From positions 248,001 through 312,000 of the forward strand of contig NZ_FOXK01000002.1 of NCBI RefSeq assembly GCF_900115695.1: 64,000 nucleotides of DNA, in the 5' to 3' direction. Positions 42,818 through 53,004 of the stretch are shown here, one piece after another. Each line of letters opens with the position of its first letter. The first letter of the stretch is position 1. A program made the position numbers and the translations under genes. The notes below the pieces were generated by a model. That model was not told the origin of the DNA. It saw nothing but the letters and a program-made list of their open reading frames with translations, and searched no databases. This stretch comes from Ectopseudomonas toyotomiensis (lineage in GTDB: Bacteria; Pseudomonadota; Gammaproteobacteria; Pseudomonadales; Pseudomonadaceae).

Positions 42818-43789
42818 ATGCAGACTTTGTACCCGGAGATCAAACCCTACGCTCGCCATGAACTGGCGGTCGAGCAACCGCACGTGCTGTACATCGACGA
42901 GAGCGGCTCTGCGGATGGGTTGCCGGTACTGTTCATCCATGGCGGCCCCGGCGCAGGCTGCGATTCTGCCAGCCGCCGTTACTTCGATCCCGCCCTGTAT
43001 CGCATCGTCACCTTCGACCAGCGCGGCTGTGGCCGCTCCACACCCCACGCGAGTCTGGAGAACAACACCACCCAGGCGCTGATCGCCGATATCGAGCGTA
43101 TTCGCGAGCATCTGGGCATCGACAAGTTCGTGCTGTTCGGTGGCTCCTGGGGCTCGACCCTGGCGTTGGCCTATGCACAGGCGCATCCGCAGCGCGTGCA
43201 TGGACTGATCCTGCGCGGCATCTTCCTGTGCCGGCCGCAGGAGTTCAGCTGGTTCTATCAGGAAGGCGCCAGCCGCCTGTTCCCGGATTACTGGGAAGAT
43301 TACGTGGCGCCCATCCCGGTCGAGGAGCGCGGCGACCTGATGCAGGCCTTCTACAAGCGCCTGACGGGTCCCGACCAGATCGCCCAGATGCATGCGGCCA
43401 AGGCCTGGTCGACCTGGGAGGGGCGCACTGCCACCCTGCGTCCGAACACCCAGGTGGTCGAGCGCTTCAGCGAGGCGCATCGGGCGCTGTCCATCGCCCG
43501 TATCGAGTGCCACTACTTCGTCAACGACGCCTTCCTCGAGTCTAACCAGTTGCTCCGTGACATGCCGAAGATCGCCCATCTGCCGGGCATCATCGTGCAC
43601 GGTCGCTACGACGCCATCTGCCCGCTGGACAACGCCTGGGCGCTGCACCAGGCCTGGCCCAACAGCGAGCTGCAGATCATCCGTGACGCCGGCCACTCGG
43701 CGGCGGAACCCGGTATCACCGATGCGCTGATCCGCGCTGCCGAACAGATGGCCCGGCGCCTGCTCGACCTGCCGCCGGAGGACGCATGA
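42818..43789 (+). CDS. pip: proline iminopeptidase
   Basis: A 323-residue alpha/beta hydrolase that removes N-terminal proline from peptides. It shows HGGPGAG (oxyanion loop), FDQRGCGRS and the nucleophile elbow GGSWGS (S110), all typical of proline iminopeptidase. The acid and base are likely D in GRYDAICP and H in DAGHSAAEP. The stop overlaps dtd by 4 nt. Confidence 0.94.
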   Translation: MQTLYPEIKPYARHELAVEQPHVLYIDESGSADGLPVLFIHGGPGAGCDSASRRYFDPALYRIVTFDQRGCGRSTPHASLENNTTQALIADIERIREHLGIDKFVLFGGSWGSTLALAYAQAHPQRVHGLILRGIFLCRPQEFSWFYQEGASRLFPDYWEDYVAPIPVEERGDLMQAFYKRLTGPDQIAQMHAAKAWSTWEGRTATLRPNTQVVERFSEAHRALSIARIECHYFVNDAFLESNQLLRDMPKIAHLPGIIVHGRYDAICPLDNAWALHQAWPNSELQIIRDAGHSAAEPGITDALIRAAEQMARRLLDLPPEDA

Positions 43790-44223
43790 AGCTCCTGATC
43801 CAGCGCGTCACTGGCGCACGGGTTGAAGTCGAAGGCGAGGTGGTGGGGAGTATCGATCAGGGGCTGCTGGCATTGGTTGGCATCGAGCCGCAGGACGATC
43901 AGGCCAGCCTCAGCCGTGCTCTGCACAAGTTGCTCAACTACCGCGTGTTCAGCGATGACGCGGGCAAGATGAACCGCTCGCTGAGCGACGTGCAAGGCGG
44001 GTTGTTACTGGTTTCGCAATTCACCCTGGCCGCCGACACCAAGAGCGGCATGCGTCCCAGCTTCTCCAACGCTGCGCCACCCGCACAGGGCGCTGCGCTG
44101 TTCGATGCTCTGGTGGAAATGGCCAGGGCCCAGCACCCGCAGGTCTCCACCGGACGCTTCGGCGCCAATATGCAGGTGCACTTGGTCAACGATGGGCCGG
44201 TGACCTTTCTGCTCGAGGTATAG
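43786..44223 (+). CDS. dtd: D-aminoacyl-tRNA deacylase
   Basis: A 145-residue enzyme that hydrolyses D-amino acids from mischarged tRNA. The family motifs SQFTL and GPVTF are both present, and the length is normal. It is coupled to pip by ATGA. Confidence 0.96.
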   Translation: MKLLIQRVTGARVEVEGEVVGSIDQGLLALVGIEPQDDQASLSRALHKLLNYRVFSDDAGKMNRSLSDVQGGLLLVSQFTLAADTKSGMRPSFSNAAPPAQGAALFDALVEMARAQHPQVSTGRFGANMQVHLVNDGPVTFLLEV

Positions 44224-44231
44224 CGGTAGTT

Positions 44232-44299
44232 TGTGGGAGCGAGCTCTGCTCGCGAATGCTGGCGACTCGAACGCTTCGCGAGCAGAGCTCGCTCCTACA
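44232..44299 (+). repeat. REP element (inverted pair)
   Basis: TGTGGGAGCGAGCTCTGCTC pairs with GAGCAGAGCTCGCTCCTACA across 28 nt. This is a common pseudomonad REP palindrome and lies between convergent genes dtd and rsmE. Confidence 0.85.
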
Positions 44300-44315
44300 G
44301 GTTGCTCGTTCGCGT

Positions 44316-45026
44316 TTAGAACAATCTGGCCAGCAATGCCGGCACTGCCGTCTCCACCCGCAGAATGCGCTCGCCCAGTTGCACCGGTTGCAGGCCTGCT
44401 GCTTCGCGCAGCAGCTCGACTTCGTAGGGAATCCAGCCGCCTTCCGGGCCGATGGCCAGGGTCACGGCCTCCTGCACTGCACGCGGGCAGGCCGGGTAAT
44501 CACCGGGGTGGCCGGTCAGGCCAAGCGTTCCCGCCGCCAGGGTCGGTAGGCGATCCTCGACGAAGGGCTTGAAGCGTTTCTCGATGCTTACTTCGGGTAG
44601 CACCGTGTCGCGGGCCTGTTCCAGGCCGAGGATCAGCTGTTCGCGAATGGCCTCGGCCTCGAGAAACGGTGTTTGCCAGAAACTCTTCTCCACCCGGTAG
44701 CTGTTGACCAATACCAGGCGCGCCACGCCCATGGCGCTGACCGTCTGCAGCACGCGCTTGAGCATCTTCGGGCGGGGCAGGGCGAGGATCAGGGTCAGCG
44801 GCAGCTTGGCCGGTGACGGCTGGTCGAGACTGACCTGCAGTTCGGCATGCTCGGCATCCAGGGCGATCAGTCGACCTTCGCCCATCAGGCCGCCAAGATG
44901 ACCGACGCGCAGGCGGTCACCGGTTTCGGCGCGATGCACTTCATGTAGATGTTTCAGGCGCCTGCCACTGAGGCGTACCCGCTCGCCACCGACGAAGTCG
45001 GCGTCCTCCAGCAGTAGCAGGTTCAC
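44316..45026 (-). CDS. rsmE: 16S rRNA m3U1498 methyltransferase
   Basis: A 236-residue SPOUT methyltransferase. Conserved blocks are [37 protein letters not shown] and [16 protein letters not shown] with [15 protein letters not shown]. It methylates U1498 of 16S rRNA. Start is GTG 45026 ([14 protein letters not shown]), overlapping the tatC stop. An in-frame upstream extension to 45140 would run inside tatC. Confidence 0.94.
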   Translation of the reverse strand: MNLLLLEDADFVGGERVRLSGRRLKHLHEVHRAETGDRLRVGHLGGLMGEGRLIALDAEHAELQVSLDQPSPAKLPLTLILALPRPKMLKRVLQTVSAMGVARLVLVNSYRVEKSFWQTPFLEAEAIREQLILGLEQARDTVLPEVSIEKRFKPFVEDRLPTLAAGTLGLTGHPGDYPACPRAVQEAVTLAIGPEGGWIPYEVELLREAAGLQPVQLGERILRVETAVPALLARLF

Positions 45027-45817
45027 GGCAGCGGTGCGGGTGGCTGGTCTTCGGACTTGGCTTCTTCTTCGGCCTGTTCCTGGTCGCGCTTGCGCTTGAC
45101 CAGCGCGCCAGCCAGTACACCGGTCTCGAATAGCAGCCACATCGGCACGGCCAGCAGGGTCTGCGAGAACACGTCCGGCGGCGTCAGCACCATACCGACC
45201 ACAAAGCAGCCGACAATGACGTAGGGGCGGCTCTTGCGCAGAGTCGCTACGTCGACCATGCCTACCCAGATAACCAGGAAGGTAGCGATAGGGATCTCGA
45301 AGGCCACGCCAAAGGCGAAGAACAGCGTCAGGACGAAATCCAGGTACTGGCCGATGTCGGTCATCATCGCCACGCCTTCCGGGGTCACGCTGGCGAAGAA
45401 GCCGAACATGATCGGGAACACCACGAAGTAGGCGAAGGCCATGCCGGCGTAGAACAGGAAGATACTGGAAATCAGCAGCGGTACCGCGATGCGTCGCTCA
45501 TGGGTGTACAGCCCCGGCGCGATGAAGCCCCAGATCTGGTGCAGGATCACTGGCATGCCGAGAAACAACGCACACATCAGGGTCAGCTTGAATGGCGTCA
45601 GGAACGGCGAGGCGACCCCTGTGGCGATCATCGTCGCGCCTTCTGGCAGATAGGCGCGTAACGGCGCAGCGACCAGGGCGTAGATATCCTGAGCGAAGTA
45701 GAACAGGCCGGCGAAGATCAGCAGGATGATCACTACACAGCGCAACAGGCGAGTGCGCAGCTCGGCCAGGTGCGAGACCAGAGGCATTTCCTGGTCGGCT
45801 TGTGGATTATTGCTCAT
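45023..45817 (-). CDS. tatC: Sec-independent translocase subunit TatC
   Basis: A 264-residue protein with six membrane helices. Conserved blocks are [35 protein letters not shown] and [18 protein letters not shown]. TatC receives twin-arginine signal peptides together with TatB. The C-terminal tail is charged. It overlaps tatB by 4 nt. Confidence 0.97.
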   Translation of the reverse strand: MSNNPQADQEMPLVSHLAELRTRLLRCVVIILLIFAGLFYFAQDIYALVAAPLRAYLPEGATMIATGVASPFLTPFKLTLMCALFLGMPVILHQIWGFIAPGLYTHERRIAVPLLISSIFLFYAGMAFAYFVVFPIMFGFFASVTPEGVAMMTDIGQYLDFVLTLFFAFGVAFEIPIATFLVIWVGMVDVATLRKSRPYVIVGCFVVGMVLTPPDVFSQTLLAVPMWLLFETGVLAGALVKRKRDQEQAEEEAKSEDQPPAPLP

Positions 45818-46158
45818 GGCTGGGGATTCTTGTCCTGAACGCTCGGGGCCGTGTCGGCAGTCGGTTTGGCGCTGTTCTCCGCTGGCGGATTGTCGCTTTT
45901 GCCGGTGCCGAGAATGTCCTGCTTCATCGCCTGCATTTCCCGCTCGAGTTCGAGAATCCGCTCGTTATGCAGCTGACGGCGAATCTCGTCGGCGCCGATC
46001 TCGCGCTCCACCTCGGCCTTGATCGAGTTGAAGCTGCGCTTGATCCGGCCGATCCACAGGCTGGCCGTACGCACGGCGCCTGGCAGGCGCTCGGGGCCGA
46101 GCACCACCAGGGCCACCAGACCGACCAGCAGCAGCTCGGTAAAACCGATGTCGAACAT
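45814..46158 (-). CDS. tatB: Sec-independent translocase subunit TatB
   Basis: A 114-residue protein with one N-terminal helix ([20 protein letters not shown]), the [10 protein letters not shown] hinge and a long amphipathic helix. The Glu at position 8 and the Pro in the hinge are typical of TatB. Confidence 0.96.
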   Translation of the reverse strand: MFDIGFTELLLVGLVALVVLGPERLPGAVRTASLWIGRIKRSFNSIKAEVEREIGADEIRRQLHNERILELEREMQAMKQDILGTGKSDNPPAENSAKPTADTAPSVQDKNPQP

Positions 46159-46161
46159 GGC

Positions 46162-46395
46162 TTAGTCTTTCTTCGCTGGCTCTTCGACCTTGCGTGCCTG
46201 GGCGTCGATGGTCTGGCCCTTGGGCTCTTCCACGGCTGGCTTTTCAGCTTCGCCGCTATCCATCGATTTGCGGAAACCCTTGATCGCGTCGCCCAGATCC
46301 GAGCCCAGGCTCTTCAGGCGCTTGGTGCCGAACAGCATGACCACGATGAGCAGGATGATCAGGAGTTGCCAGATGCTGATACCGCCAAAGCCCAT
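46162..46395 (-). CDS. tatA: Sec-independent translocase subunit TatA
   Basis: A 77-residue protein ([34 protein letters not shown]). TatA oligomers form the passage for folded proteins. The FGTKRL hinge is typical. The operon order is tatABC as usual. Confidence 0.97.
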   Translation of the reverse strand: MGFGGISIWQLLIILLIVVMLFGTKRLKSLGSDLGDAIKGFRKSMDSGEAEKPAVEEPKGQTIDAQARKVEEPAKKD

Positions 46396-46418
46396 GATAT
46401 GTACTCCGTAATGAAGGT

Positions 46419-46754
46419 TTATTCGGATTGCGGTCGCGCGGCTTTTTCCGCGTGGCCGGAGAGGCCGAAACGGCGATCCAGTTCATCCAGTACAGCCTGG
46501 GGATGCTGGCCGAGGGCGGCGAGCATGACCAGGCTATGGAACCACAGATCGGCGGTTTCGTAGATCAGGTCCTTGCAGTCACCGCTGGCGGCGGCGTCCT
46601 TGGCGGCGAGGATGGTTTCCACCGATTCCTCGCCGACCTTTTCCAGAATCTTGTTCAGACCCTTGTGATACAGGCTGGCGACGTAGGAGCTGTCGGCCGC
46701 TGCGCCCTTGCGCGACTCCAGTACCTCGGCCAGGCGGCTCAGGGTGTCACTCAT
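46419..46754 (-). CDS. hisE: phosphoribosyl-ATP pyrophosphatase
   Basis: A 111-residue enzyme of histidine synthesis that hydrolyses phosphoribosyl-ATP to phosphoribosyl-AMP. Motifs [20 protein letters not shown] and [13 protein letters not shown] are typical. ATG 46754 overlaps the hisI stop by 8 nt. In pseudomonads hisI and hisE are separate, as here. Confidence 0.95.
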   Translation of the reverse strand: MSDTLSRLAEVLESRKGAAADSSYVASLYHKGLNKILEKVGEESVETILAAKDAAASGDCKDLIYETADLWFHSLVMLAALGQHPQAVLDELDRRFGLSGHAEKAARPQSE

Positions 46755-47145
46755 GGCTGTGTCCTGCATAGATGGCGTGCGGATCTTTCAGCACTGCGTC
46801 GACGGTTTTCCAGCCGCCATTCTCGTATACCCGATAGAAGCAGCTTTCGCGACCGGTGTGGCAAGCGATGCCGCCCAGCTGTTCGACCATCAGCACGATG
46901 ACATCGGCGTCGCAATCCAGGCGCAGCTCGTGCAGCTTCTGCACATGGCCGGATTCCTCGCCCTTGCGCCACAACTTGCCACGTGAGCGCGACCAGTAGA
47001 TGGCGCGTTGCTCGCTGGCGGTGAGGGCAAGGGATTCGCGGTTCATCCAGGCCATCATCAGGATGCGGCCAGTCTGGTAGTCCTGGGCGATGGCCGGCAC
47101 CAGGCCGTCTTCGTTCCAGTGGATTTCGTCGAGCCAATCGTTCAT
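46747..47145 (-). CDS. hisI: phosphoribosyl-AMP cyclohydrolase
   Basis: A 132-residue enzyme that opens the adenine ring of phosphoribosyl-AMP. Conserved residues include [22 protein letters not shown] and [17 protein letters not shown], with the zinc-binding Cys. ATG 47145 ([19 protein letters not shown]) is chosen; the upstream in-frame extension lacks family similarity. Confidence 0.95.
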   Translation of the reverse strand: MNDWLDEIHWNEDGLVPAIAQDYQTGRILMMAWMNRESLALTASEQRAIYWSRSRGKLWRKGEESGHVQKLHELRLDCDADVIVLMVEQLGGIACHTGRESCFYRVYENGGWKTVDAVLKDPHAIYAGHSHE

Positions 47146-47218
47146 CGGTATTCCGTGTCTGTTGCGCCGGGCCTCGGCCCGTGAATTCCTCAAGTGTGCC
47201 AGTGCCGCAGCCAACTGG

Positions 47219-48802
47219 CTATCGGCGCAGTATCAGATAGAGCCCGCCGCCGACCATCAGCCAGGCTGGCCAGGTGGCCAGCAGTGGTGCCAGGCCCTGC
47301 ATGGCGCCAGCGCCGATCAGTGCCGCGCCAAGCAGGCGCAGTGGCCAGTGATCGCGCGATGCGGTGGTCTGGACCTGTACCGGCTGCTGCAGACGCTCCA
47401 GGGTGTCGCGGGCGATCTGTGACAGGTGCGGTACCTGCTCGGCTTGTTGCTGCAGGTTGCGCAGCAGATGCAGCGGGCTGATGCGCTCGCGCATCCAGCG
47501 TTCGAGGAAGGGCTGCGCGGTACTCCACAGATCCAGATCGGGGTAGAGCTGACGGCCCAGGCCTTCGATGTTGAGCAGGGTCTTCTGCAGCAGCACCAAC
47601 TGCGGCTGCACTTCCATGTTGAAGCGCCGGGCGGTCTGGAACAGGCGCAGCAGCAACTGGCCGAAGGAGATGTCCTTCAGCGGCTTCTCGAAGATCGGCT
47701 CGCACACGGTGCGAATCGCCGCCTCGAACTCGTTGACCTTGGTGTCGGCCGGTACCCAGCCTGAGTCGATGTGCAATTGCGCGACCTTGCGGTAGTCGCG
47801 CTTGAAGAAGGCGATCAGGTTGCGCGCCAGGTAGTCCTGGTCTTCGTCGGTGAGGCTGCCGATGATGCCGCAGTCGATGGCGATGTACTGCGGGCTCCAC
47901 GGCGTGCGGGTACTGACGAAGATGTTGCCGGGGTGCATGTCGGCGTGGAAGAAGCTGTCGCGGAACACCTGGGTGAAGAAGATCTCCACGCCGCGCTCGG
48001 CCAAAAGTTTCATGTCGGTGCGCTGGTCGGCCAGGGTTGCCAGGTCGGTCACCGGGATGCCATAGATGCGCTCCATCACCAGCACCTGGTGGCGGCACAG
48101 GTCCCAGTACACCTGCGGTACGTAGAGCAGAGGCGAGCCGTCGAAGTTGCGCCGCAACTGGCTGGCGTTGGCTGCTTCGCGCAGCAGGTCGAGTTCGTCG
48201 TAGATGGTCTTTTCGTAGTCGCTGACCACTTCCACCGGGCGCAGGCGGCGGGCATCGGCCGAGGCTTTCTCGGCGATACGGGCGATCAGGAACAACCAGG
48301 CAAGGTCCTGGCGAATCACCGGCTTGAGGCCCGGGCGCACTACCTTGACCACCACCTGCTCGCCGCTTTTCAGCTGCGCGGCATGCACTTGTGCCACCGA
48401 GGCCGAGGCCAGGGGCTGGCTGTCGAAACGGGCGAACAGCTCGCTCACTGGTGCGCCAAGCTGGCGTTCGATCAGGGCGATGGCTTGCTCTTCCGGGAAG
48501 GGCGGCACCTGATCCTGCAGGCGCGCCAGCTCATCGGCGATATCCGGCGGCAGCAGGTCGCGGCGGGTGGACAGCAGTTGGCCGAACTTGATGAAGATCG
48601 GCCCCAGGTCTTCCAGCGCCAGACGCAGGCGTGCTCCGCGCGACAGCCCCAGCGGCTTGCGCGGCAGCCAGCGCCAGGGCAGCAGGCAGGACAGCGCGCG
48701 CAGCCAGAATGGCAGCGGCAGCTCGAAGAGCATCTCGTCCAGTTGATAGCGGATGACTACGCGCTGGATGCGCAACAGGCGGCGAACGGCAAGCAGCTTC
48801 AT
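47219..48802 (-). CDS. ubiB: ubiquinone biosynthesis kinase-like protein UbiB
   Basis: A 527-residue atypical kinase. The KxGQ motif ([16 protein letters not shown]), the Ala-rich loop ([11 protein letters not shown]) and the catalytic [11 protein letters not shown] are present. Two membrane helices lie at the C-terminus ([19 protein letters not shown]). UbiB is needed for aerobic ubiquinone synthesis. It overlaps ubiJ by 4 nt. Confidence 0.96.
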   Translation of the reverse strand: MKLLAVRRLLRIQRVVIRYQLDEMLFELPLPFWLRALSCLLPWRWLPRKPLGLSRGARLRLALEDLGPIFIKFGQLLSTRRDLLPPDIADELARLQDQVPPFPEEQAIALIERQLGAPVSELFARFDSQPLASASVAQVHAAQLKSGEQVVVKVVRPGLKPVIRQDLAWLFLIARIAEKASADARRLRPVEVVSDYEKTIYDELDLLREAANASQLRRNFDGSPLLYVPQVYWDLCRHQVLVMERIYGIPVTDLATLADQRTDMKLLAERGVEIFFTQVFRDSFFHADMHPGNIFVSTRTPWSPQYIAIDCGIIGSLTDEDQDYLARNLIAFFKRDYRKVAQLHIDSGWVPADTKVNEFEAAIRTVCEPIFEKPLKDISFGQLLLRLFQTARRFNMEVQPQLVLLQKTLLNIEGLGRQLYPDLDLWSTAQPFLERWMRERISPLHLLRNLQQQAEQVPHLSQIARDTLERLQQPVQVQTTASRDHWPLRLLGAALIGAGAMQGLAPLLATWPAWLMVGGGLYLILRR

Positions 48803-49416
48803 GCGTCGGACTTATTGGCAGAAGTGAGGCGCTCGATGCGTGCTTCCAGGCGGTCGAGGGCGAGTTTGAGTTGATCCAGCTCGGCGAAACGCGCATCGGC
48901 TTCGCGCTGGCCCACCAGGGTGCGTGACTCTTCGGCCAGGTAGTCGGCCAGATTCTGCTTGAGGCTGGCGGCGCCGTGGCTGGCGAGATTGACCCGGCTG
49001 CGCAGGTGACCCGCGAGCAGGGTGGTGGCCACCGGGCCGAGCCAGCGCGAGATTTCGTATTCCCAGTCCAGCTCCAGATCCTGGAGGATGCCGGCCAGTT
49101 GCAGCAGCACCGCGCTGTCGCCATCGAGCGACACTTCCGGGCGGTGCAGGATGGCGGTTTTCTCGCGACTCAGGGCGAGGCGCGCCAGGCTGGAGGCAGG
49201 CGCGGTGAGTGTGCAGTCGGTGGGTGCATGCCATTGCGACGCCAGTTGCAGGCCGTCGCCGCTGGGCAGGATAAATATTTCCAGTGCTGGGTTCTGGCAA
49301 TGTACAGCGATGACCTTGCCACTCAGCGTCTGCAGGCGCGGCAATGCCGTGCCATCGAGGCGCAGGACGCGGTTGAGGCCCGCCTCGACGCCCGCCAGCA
49401 AGCCCGTGATCAGCAT
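48799..49416 (-). CDS. ubiJ: ubiquinone biosynthesis accessory factor UbiJ
   Basis: A 205-residue protein with an N-terminal SCP2 lipid-binding domain and a C-terminal helical part ([20 protein letters not shown]). UbiJ scaffolds the ubiquinone synthesis complex. It lies between ubiE and ubiB, the standard order. Confidence 0.93.
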   Translation of the reverse strand: MLITGLLAGVEAGLNRVLRLDGTALPRLQTLSGKVIAVHCQNPALEIFILPSGDGLQLASQWHAPTDCTLTAPASSLARLALSREKTAILHRPEVSLDGDSAVLLQLAGILQDLELDWEYEISRWLGPVATTLLAGHLRSRVNLASHGAASLKQNLADYLAEESRTLVGQREADARFAELDQLKLALDRLEARIERLTSANKSDA

Positions 49417-50186
49417 TAAGGCTTGATGCCGCGATGCAGGGCGACGATGCCGCCAGTCATGTTGTGGTAGGTGACACGCTCGAAGCCGGCGTCGACCATC
49501 ATCGCCTTGAGGGTTTCCTGATCCGGATGCATGCGGATCGACTCGGCCAGGTAGCGGTAGCTTTCCGAGTCATTGGTGATCAACTTGCCGGCCAGCGGCA
49601 TGAAGCTGAACGAGTAGGTGTCGTAGACCTTTGCCAACAGCGGGTTGCCGGGCTTGGAGAACTCCAGCACCAGCAGGCGACCGCCGGGTTTGAGCACACG
49701 CAGCATCGAGCGCAGGGCGTCTTCCTTGTGGGTGACGTTGCGCAGGCCGAAGGCGATGGTGACCACGTCGAAGTGGTTGTCGGGGAACGGCAGCTTCTCG
49801 GCATCGGCCTGGACGAACTGCACGTTGCCGGCCACGCCCTTGTCCAGCAGGCGGTCACGACCGACCTTGAGCATGGAGTCGTTGATGTCGGCCAGCACCA
49901 CTTGCCCGGTCGGACCGACGATGCTGGAGAACTTGCGGGTCAGGTCGCCAGTGCCGCCAGCGATGTCCAGTACGCGGTTGCCCGGACGCACGCCGGACAG
50001 CTCGATGGTGAAGCGCTTCCACAGGCGATGCAGGCCACCGGACAGCACGTCGTTCATCAGGTCGTACTTGGCCGCCACCGAGTGAAAGACTTCGGCCACT
50101 TTCTCCGCCTTCTGACTTTCCGGCACATCTTGGAAACCGAAGTGGGTGGTGGGTTCCTGCTCCTGGGCCTTGCGTGGATCGCTCAT
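49416..50186 (-). CDS. ubiE: ubiquinone/menaquinone C-methyltransferase
   Basis: A 256-residue SAM methyltransferase. Motif I is [12 protein letters not shown]; other blocks are [20 protein letters not shown] and [17 protein letters not shown]. It adds the C-methyl group in ubiquinone synthesis. ATG 50186 fits the family; the frame continues upstream to 50672 without homology. Confidence 0.96.
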   Translation of the reverse strand: MSDPRKAQEQEPTTHFGFQDVPESQKAEKVAEVFHSVAAKYDLMNDVLSGGLHRLWKRFTIELSGVRPGNRVLDIAGGTGDLTRKFSSIVGPTGQVVLADINDSMLKVGRDRLLDKGVAGNVQFVQADAEKLPFPDNHFDVVTIAFGLRNVTHKEDALRSMLRVLKPGGRLLVLEFSKPGNPLLAKVYDTYSFSFMPLAGKLITNDSESYRYLAESIRMHPDQETLKAMMVDAGFERVTYHNMTGGIVALHRGIKP

Positions 50187-50292
50187 GTCGCTCTCACCGG
50201 GTAGAAAACCGCACCATTCTAAAGGCGCCTGGCGCCTTTGTCTTGCCTGGGTGCCCGCTTGCCCGATGGGCTGGTAGAGTGATGTGACCTCA

Positions 50293-50310
50293 TGCCGCAG
50301 ACGTGCGGCA
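50293..50310 (+). repeat. perfect 7-bp hairpin before the PHA-granule gene
   Basis: TGCCGCA-GACG-TGCGGCA lies 24 nt before the ATG at 50334. It could be an operator or a 5' leader hairpin. No T tract follows. Confidence 0.5.
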
Positions 50311-50333
50311 CGCCGCCAGTTCAAGGAGTTGCC

Positions 50334-50609
50334 ATGTCCCGTATTCGTGTCGAACGATCCCATTCCCTCGGTCGCGAGGCCGCCCGCGAGAAGGCCGAAC
50401 GCCTGGCCGAGCGCCTGGCCAGCGAGTACGACGTGCGCTACCGCTGGAATGGCGACACCCTTGAGTTCAAGCGCAGCGGTGCCGACGGCAGCATCGCGGT
50501 CGGTGAAGACACTGTGCGTGTGGAGCTCAAGCTCGGGCTGTTGCTGTCGCCCATGGGCGGCATGATCCAGCGCGAGATCGAGCAGGTGCTGGACAAATCC
50601 CTGGCCTGA
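50334..50609 (+). CDS. polyhydroxyalkanoic acid system family protein
   Basis: A 91-residue protein ([40 protein letters not shown]) of the PHA_gran_rgn family, often found next to pha genes. The role is not settled; some call it a granule-region regulator. ATG 50334 has an AAGGAG site. Confidence 0.88.
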   Translation: MSRIRVERSHSLGREAAREKAERLAERLASEYDVRYRWNGDTLEFKRSGADGSIAVGEDTVRVELKLGLLLSPMGGMIQREIEQVLDKSLA

Positions 50610-50780
50610 GAGCAGTGGCAAGCCAGTAGGGTGCGCTGTGCCCGCCGCCACTGGGTCGCATTGAACATGCATGCTGTCGCCTGCTCCTAGTATGCGATTT
50701 CTAATTTTTCTCCTTAGGGTGTACCCAAGCCTGCATTCCGTGGGCGTTTCCGCTAACTGTCAAAGCGCGTGAGGTGCACC
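50610..50780 (+). promoter_or_regulatory. phaI upstream region with a shared nonamer
   Basis: A 171-nt gap that must hold the phaIF promoter. AGTATGC (50689-50695) lies in a TAGTATGCG context that could serve as a -10. CTAACTGTC (50753-50761) also occurs upstream of phaC1 (57798-57806), where AGTATGC is likewise found. Both promoters are thought to be controlled by PhaD, so these words are operator candidates. Confidence 0.35.
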
Positions 50781-51227
50781 ATGTCGAAAGTTGCCGTGAA
50801 GAAAAAAGTCGAAGCCGTGGTCGAAGACAAAGCCGGTCTGTTCGACGACGTGAAGGGCTATGCCCGCAAGATCTACCTCGCTGGCCTGGGCGCTTACGCC
50901 AAGGCGGGTAGCGAGGGGGCCGAATACTTCAAGGAGCTGGTCAAGGCCGGTGAAGGCGTCGAAAGCAAAGGCAAGAAGCTGGTCGACGAGCAGGTAGAAG
51001 CCGCCAACAGCCAGATCGAATCGGTCAAGCAGTCGGTCAATAGCAATGTCACCAGTGTTAAAGGCAAGGTCGAAGTTCAGCTCGACAAGATCGAGAAGGC
51101 TTTCGATACTCGTGTGGCTTCCGCTCTGAACCGTATCGGCATTCCGTCCAAGCAGGATGTTGAAGCACTCTCTGCTAAGCTGGATGAGCTGAGCGCGTTG
51201 CTCGAGCATGTCGCGCGTACCAAATAA
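50781..51227 (+). CDS. phaI: phasin PhaI
   Basis: A 148-residue granule-associated protein. The N-terminal part (LFDDVKGYARKIYLAGLGAY) is the phasin helical domain, and the rest is a coiled coil (ESVKQSVNSNVTSVKGKVEV). Phasins coat PHA granules. It is followed by phaF after 10 nt. ATG 50781 has a GAGGTG site. Confidence 0.94.
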   Translation: MSKVAVKKKVEAVVEDKAGLFDDVKGYARKIYLAGLGAYAKAGSEGAEYFKELVKAGEGVESKGKKLVDEQVEAANSQIESVKQSVNSNVTSVKGKVEVQLDKIEKAFDTRVASALNRIGIPSKQDVEALSAKLDELSALLEHVARTK

Positions 51228-51237
51228 GGAGATCAGG

Positions 51238-52101
51238 ATGGCTGTTAAGAAGAAAACCGAGAAACAGACCAGCTCCTGGATCGGCGAGGTCGAGAAATAC
51301 TCGCGTCAGATCTGGTTGGCAGGCTTGGGCGCTTATTCCAAGGTCAGCAAGGACGGCACCAAGCTGTTCGACACGCTGGTCAAGGACGGCGAGAAGGCTG
51401 AAAAGCAGGCCAAGAGCGAAGTCGACAAACAGGTTGATGCGGTGAAAGCCGGCGTCGGTTCCAAGGTCGGTTCCGCCAAGTCCAAGGTCGATGAAGTCCG
51501 GGGCAAGGCGATCGGCAAGTGGGGTGAGCTGGAAGAGGCCTTCGACAAGCGTCTGAACAATGCCATCTCGCGTCTGGGTGTACCCAGCCGCAATGAGGTC
51601 AAGGCATTGAATGACAAGGTCGACAGCCTGACCAAGCAGTTGGAGAAGATCACTGGTGTATCGGCCAAGTCGGTCGCCAAGCCTGCTGCCAAAGCTGCGC
51701 CCAAACCTGCCGCGAAGGCTGCCGCCAAGCCTGCTGCCAAACCTGCTGCGAAGCCGGCCGCCAAACCTGCTGCCAAAGCTGCAGCCAAGCCCGCTGCCAA
51801 ACCGGCTGCCGCGAAACCTGCAGCCGCCAAGCCGGCAGCTAAACCTGCGGCCAAGCCTGCGGCGAAACCGGCAGCCAAGGCCGCAGCGAAACCCGCTGCC
51901 AAGCCAGCCGCCGCCAAGCCTGCAGCTAAGCCAGCAGCCAAACCTGCTGCGGCGAAGAAGCCGGCTGCGAAGAAACCGGCAGCGCCCAAGGCAGCTGCGC
52001 CGAAACCGGCTGCACCGGCACCGGCTCCGGCCGCTGCTGCAACGCCGGCCGCTGCACCGGCTCCGGCTGCCGCTCCGGCAACTCCAGCCACCCCGTCCTG
52101 A
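51238..52101 (+). CDS. phaF: PHA granule protein PhaF with histone-like AKPAA repeats
   Basis: A 287-residue protein. Residues 1-140 are a phasin domain (EVEKYSRQIWLAGLGAYSKV) and a coiled coil. The C-terminal half is a run of KPAA/AAKPAA-type repeats, like histone H1, that binds DNA. PhaF links granules to the nucleoid and helps share them at division. It overlaps an Ala-rich shadow frame on the other strand. Confidence 0.95.
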   Translation: MAVKKKTEKQTSSWIGEVEKYSRQIWLAGLGAYSKVSKDGTKLFDTLVKDGEKAEKQAKSEVDKQVDAVKAGVGSKVGSAKSKVDEVRGKAIGKWGELEEAFDKRLNNAISRLGVPSRNEVKALNDKVDSLTKQLEKITGVSAKSVAKPAAKAAPKPAAKAAAKPAAKPAAKPAAKPAAKAAAKPAAKPAAAKPAAAKPAAKPAAKPAAKPAAKAAAKPAAKPAAAKPAAKPAAKPAAAKKPAAKKPAAPKAAAPKPAAPAPAPAAAATPAAAPAPAAAPATPATPS

Positions 52102-52113
52102 GTTTCTCAGGAT

Positions 52114-52143
52114 CAAAAACGCCCGGCCTGCCGGGCGTTTTCG
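52114..52143. terminator. bidirectional terminator between phaF and phaD
   Basis: AAAACGCCCGGC / GCCGGGCGTTTT stem with a short CT loop. A and T tracts on either side suit both convergent operons. Confidence 0.88.
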
Positions 52144-52188
52144 TTTGCGGTCGCAGGGTGCGCCATGCACAGCAACCGAGGCTGCGCG

Positions 52189-52803
52189 TCAGGCTTCCAG
52201 ATACCGCTGCGCCAAGTGCTCGACGGTGCTGCGTGAGGGCTGGTTCAGGTGTGGCGCCACCAGCATCATGATCTGGTACACCACCAGGCGCACTTCACCT
52301 TCCTGGTCGAGGATGCGCTGATAGTCGAGGGAGAACAGCAGAGTCAGGGTGATCTGCTCGACCAGTTGGCCGAGCGCCTGGGTGCCGCTGGCCAGTTGGC
52401 CGTCGGCCATCAGGCGGGCGAGCAGGGAGGCCAGCGTGCGTTTCAGCGCGTTCAGCCAGTGACGAATGCCGCGCGCCAGTTTCGGCAGACGCCCGGCCAG
52501 GTTGGACAGGTCCTGGAAGAGAAAGCGGTACTGCGACAGGCGCTCGACGATCAGGTGCAGGAACAGCCAGTAGTCCTCGACGTCCAGCTGGGCTTCGGCT
52601 GGCGGGTCGAGCAAAGGCGCCATCTCGCTCTGGAAACGCTCGAAAAGCTCCAGTACCAGCGGCTCCTTGCCATGGAAGTGGTAGTAGAGATTGCCCGGGC
52701 TGATGTCCAGCTCGTTGGCGATTTCCAGTGTGGAAACGTTGGGCTCGCCCTGCTCGTTGAACAGCTGCAGGGCGGTTTGCAGAATGCGCTCGCGGGTTTT
52801 CAT
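52189..52803 (-). CDS. phaD: TetR-family regulator PhaD
   Basis: A 204-residue protein with the TetR helix-turn-helix (STLEIANELDISPGNLYYHF) and a helical ligand domain. PhaD activates the phaC1 and phaI promoters in pseudomonads, probably in response to a fatty-acid intermediate. It ends the phaC1ZC2D run. Confidence 0.94.
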   Translation of the reverse strand: MKTRERILQTALQLFNEQGEPNVSTLEIANELDISPGNLYYHFHGKEPLVLELFERFQSEMAPLLDPPAEAQLDVEDYWLFLHLIVERLSQYRFLFQDLSNLAGRLPKLARGIRHWLNALKRTLASLLARLMADGQLASGTQALGQLVEQITLTLLFSLDYQRILDQEGEVRLVVYQIMMLVAPHLNQPSRSTVEHLAQRYLEA

Positions 52804-53004
52804 CCTTGGCTTCTTGTTCGATTAGGCGCGAAGGGCTGACGATAACCGGCCGGCGTGCAGCCGGCCATCCCTTTAGTAAAAGTCGCGTAGCGACATCTCT
52901 CATGTCCTTCTCTCTTCGGGGGAAGGTGGAGCGAAGCGCCGGATGAAGGATGTGGGCATGCCGCGCAGGTTTTGTTGGCGCTGGGGGCTTCGTGGCATGC
53001 CGCT
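52804..53004 (-). other. 201-nt gap between phaC2 and phaD
   Basis: It contains GGCCGGCGTGCAGCCGGCC (52843-52861), a strong hairpin that could slow polymerase before phaD. GGCATGCCGC occurs twice (52966 and 52993 area). No gene is seen. Confidence 0.4.

Noticed and set aside
42302..43696. 464-residue version of the minus-strand lipoprotein
   Set aside because: The extension lies opposite the well-supported pip gene, and the lipoprotein signal peptide begins near 42739.
51660..52020. Tandem DNA repeat or CRISPR-like array
   Set aside because: The repetition is protein-level (AKPAA units in PhaF) with varied codons; there are no spacers.
51333..52091. Ala/Gly-rich minus-strand frame opposite phaF
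   Set aside because: It is only the complement of the Lys-Pro-Ala repeat codons.
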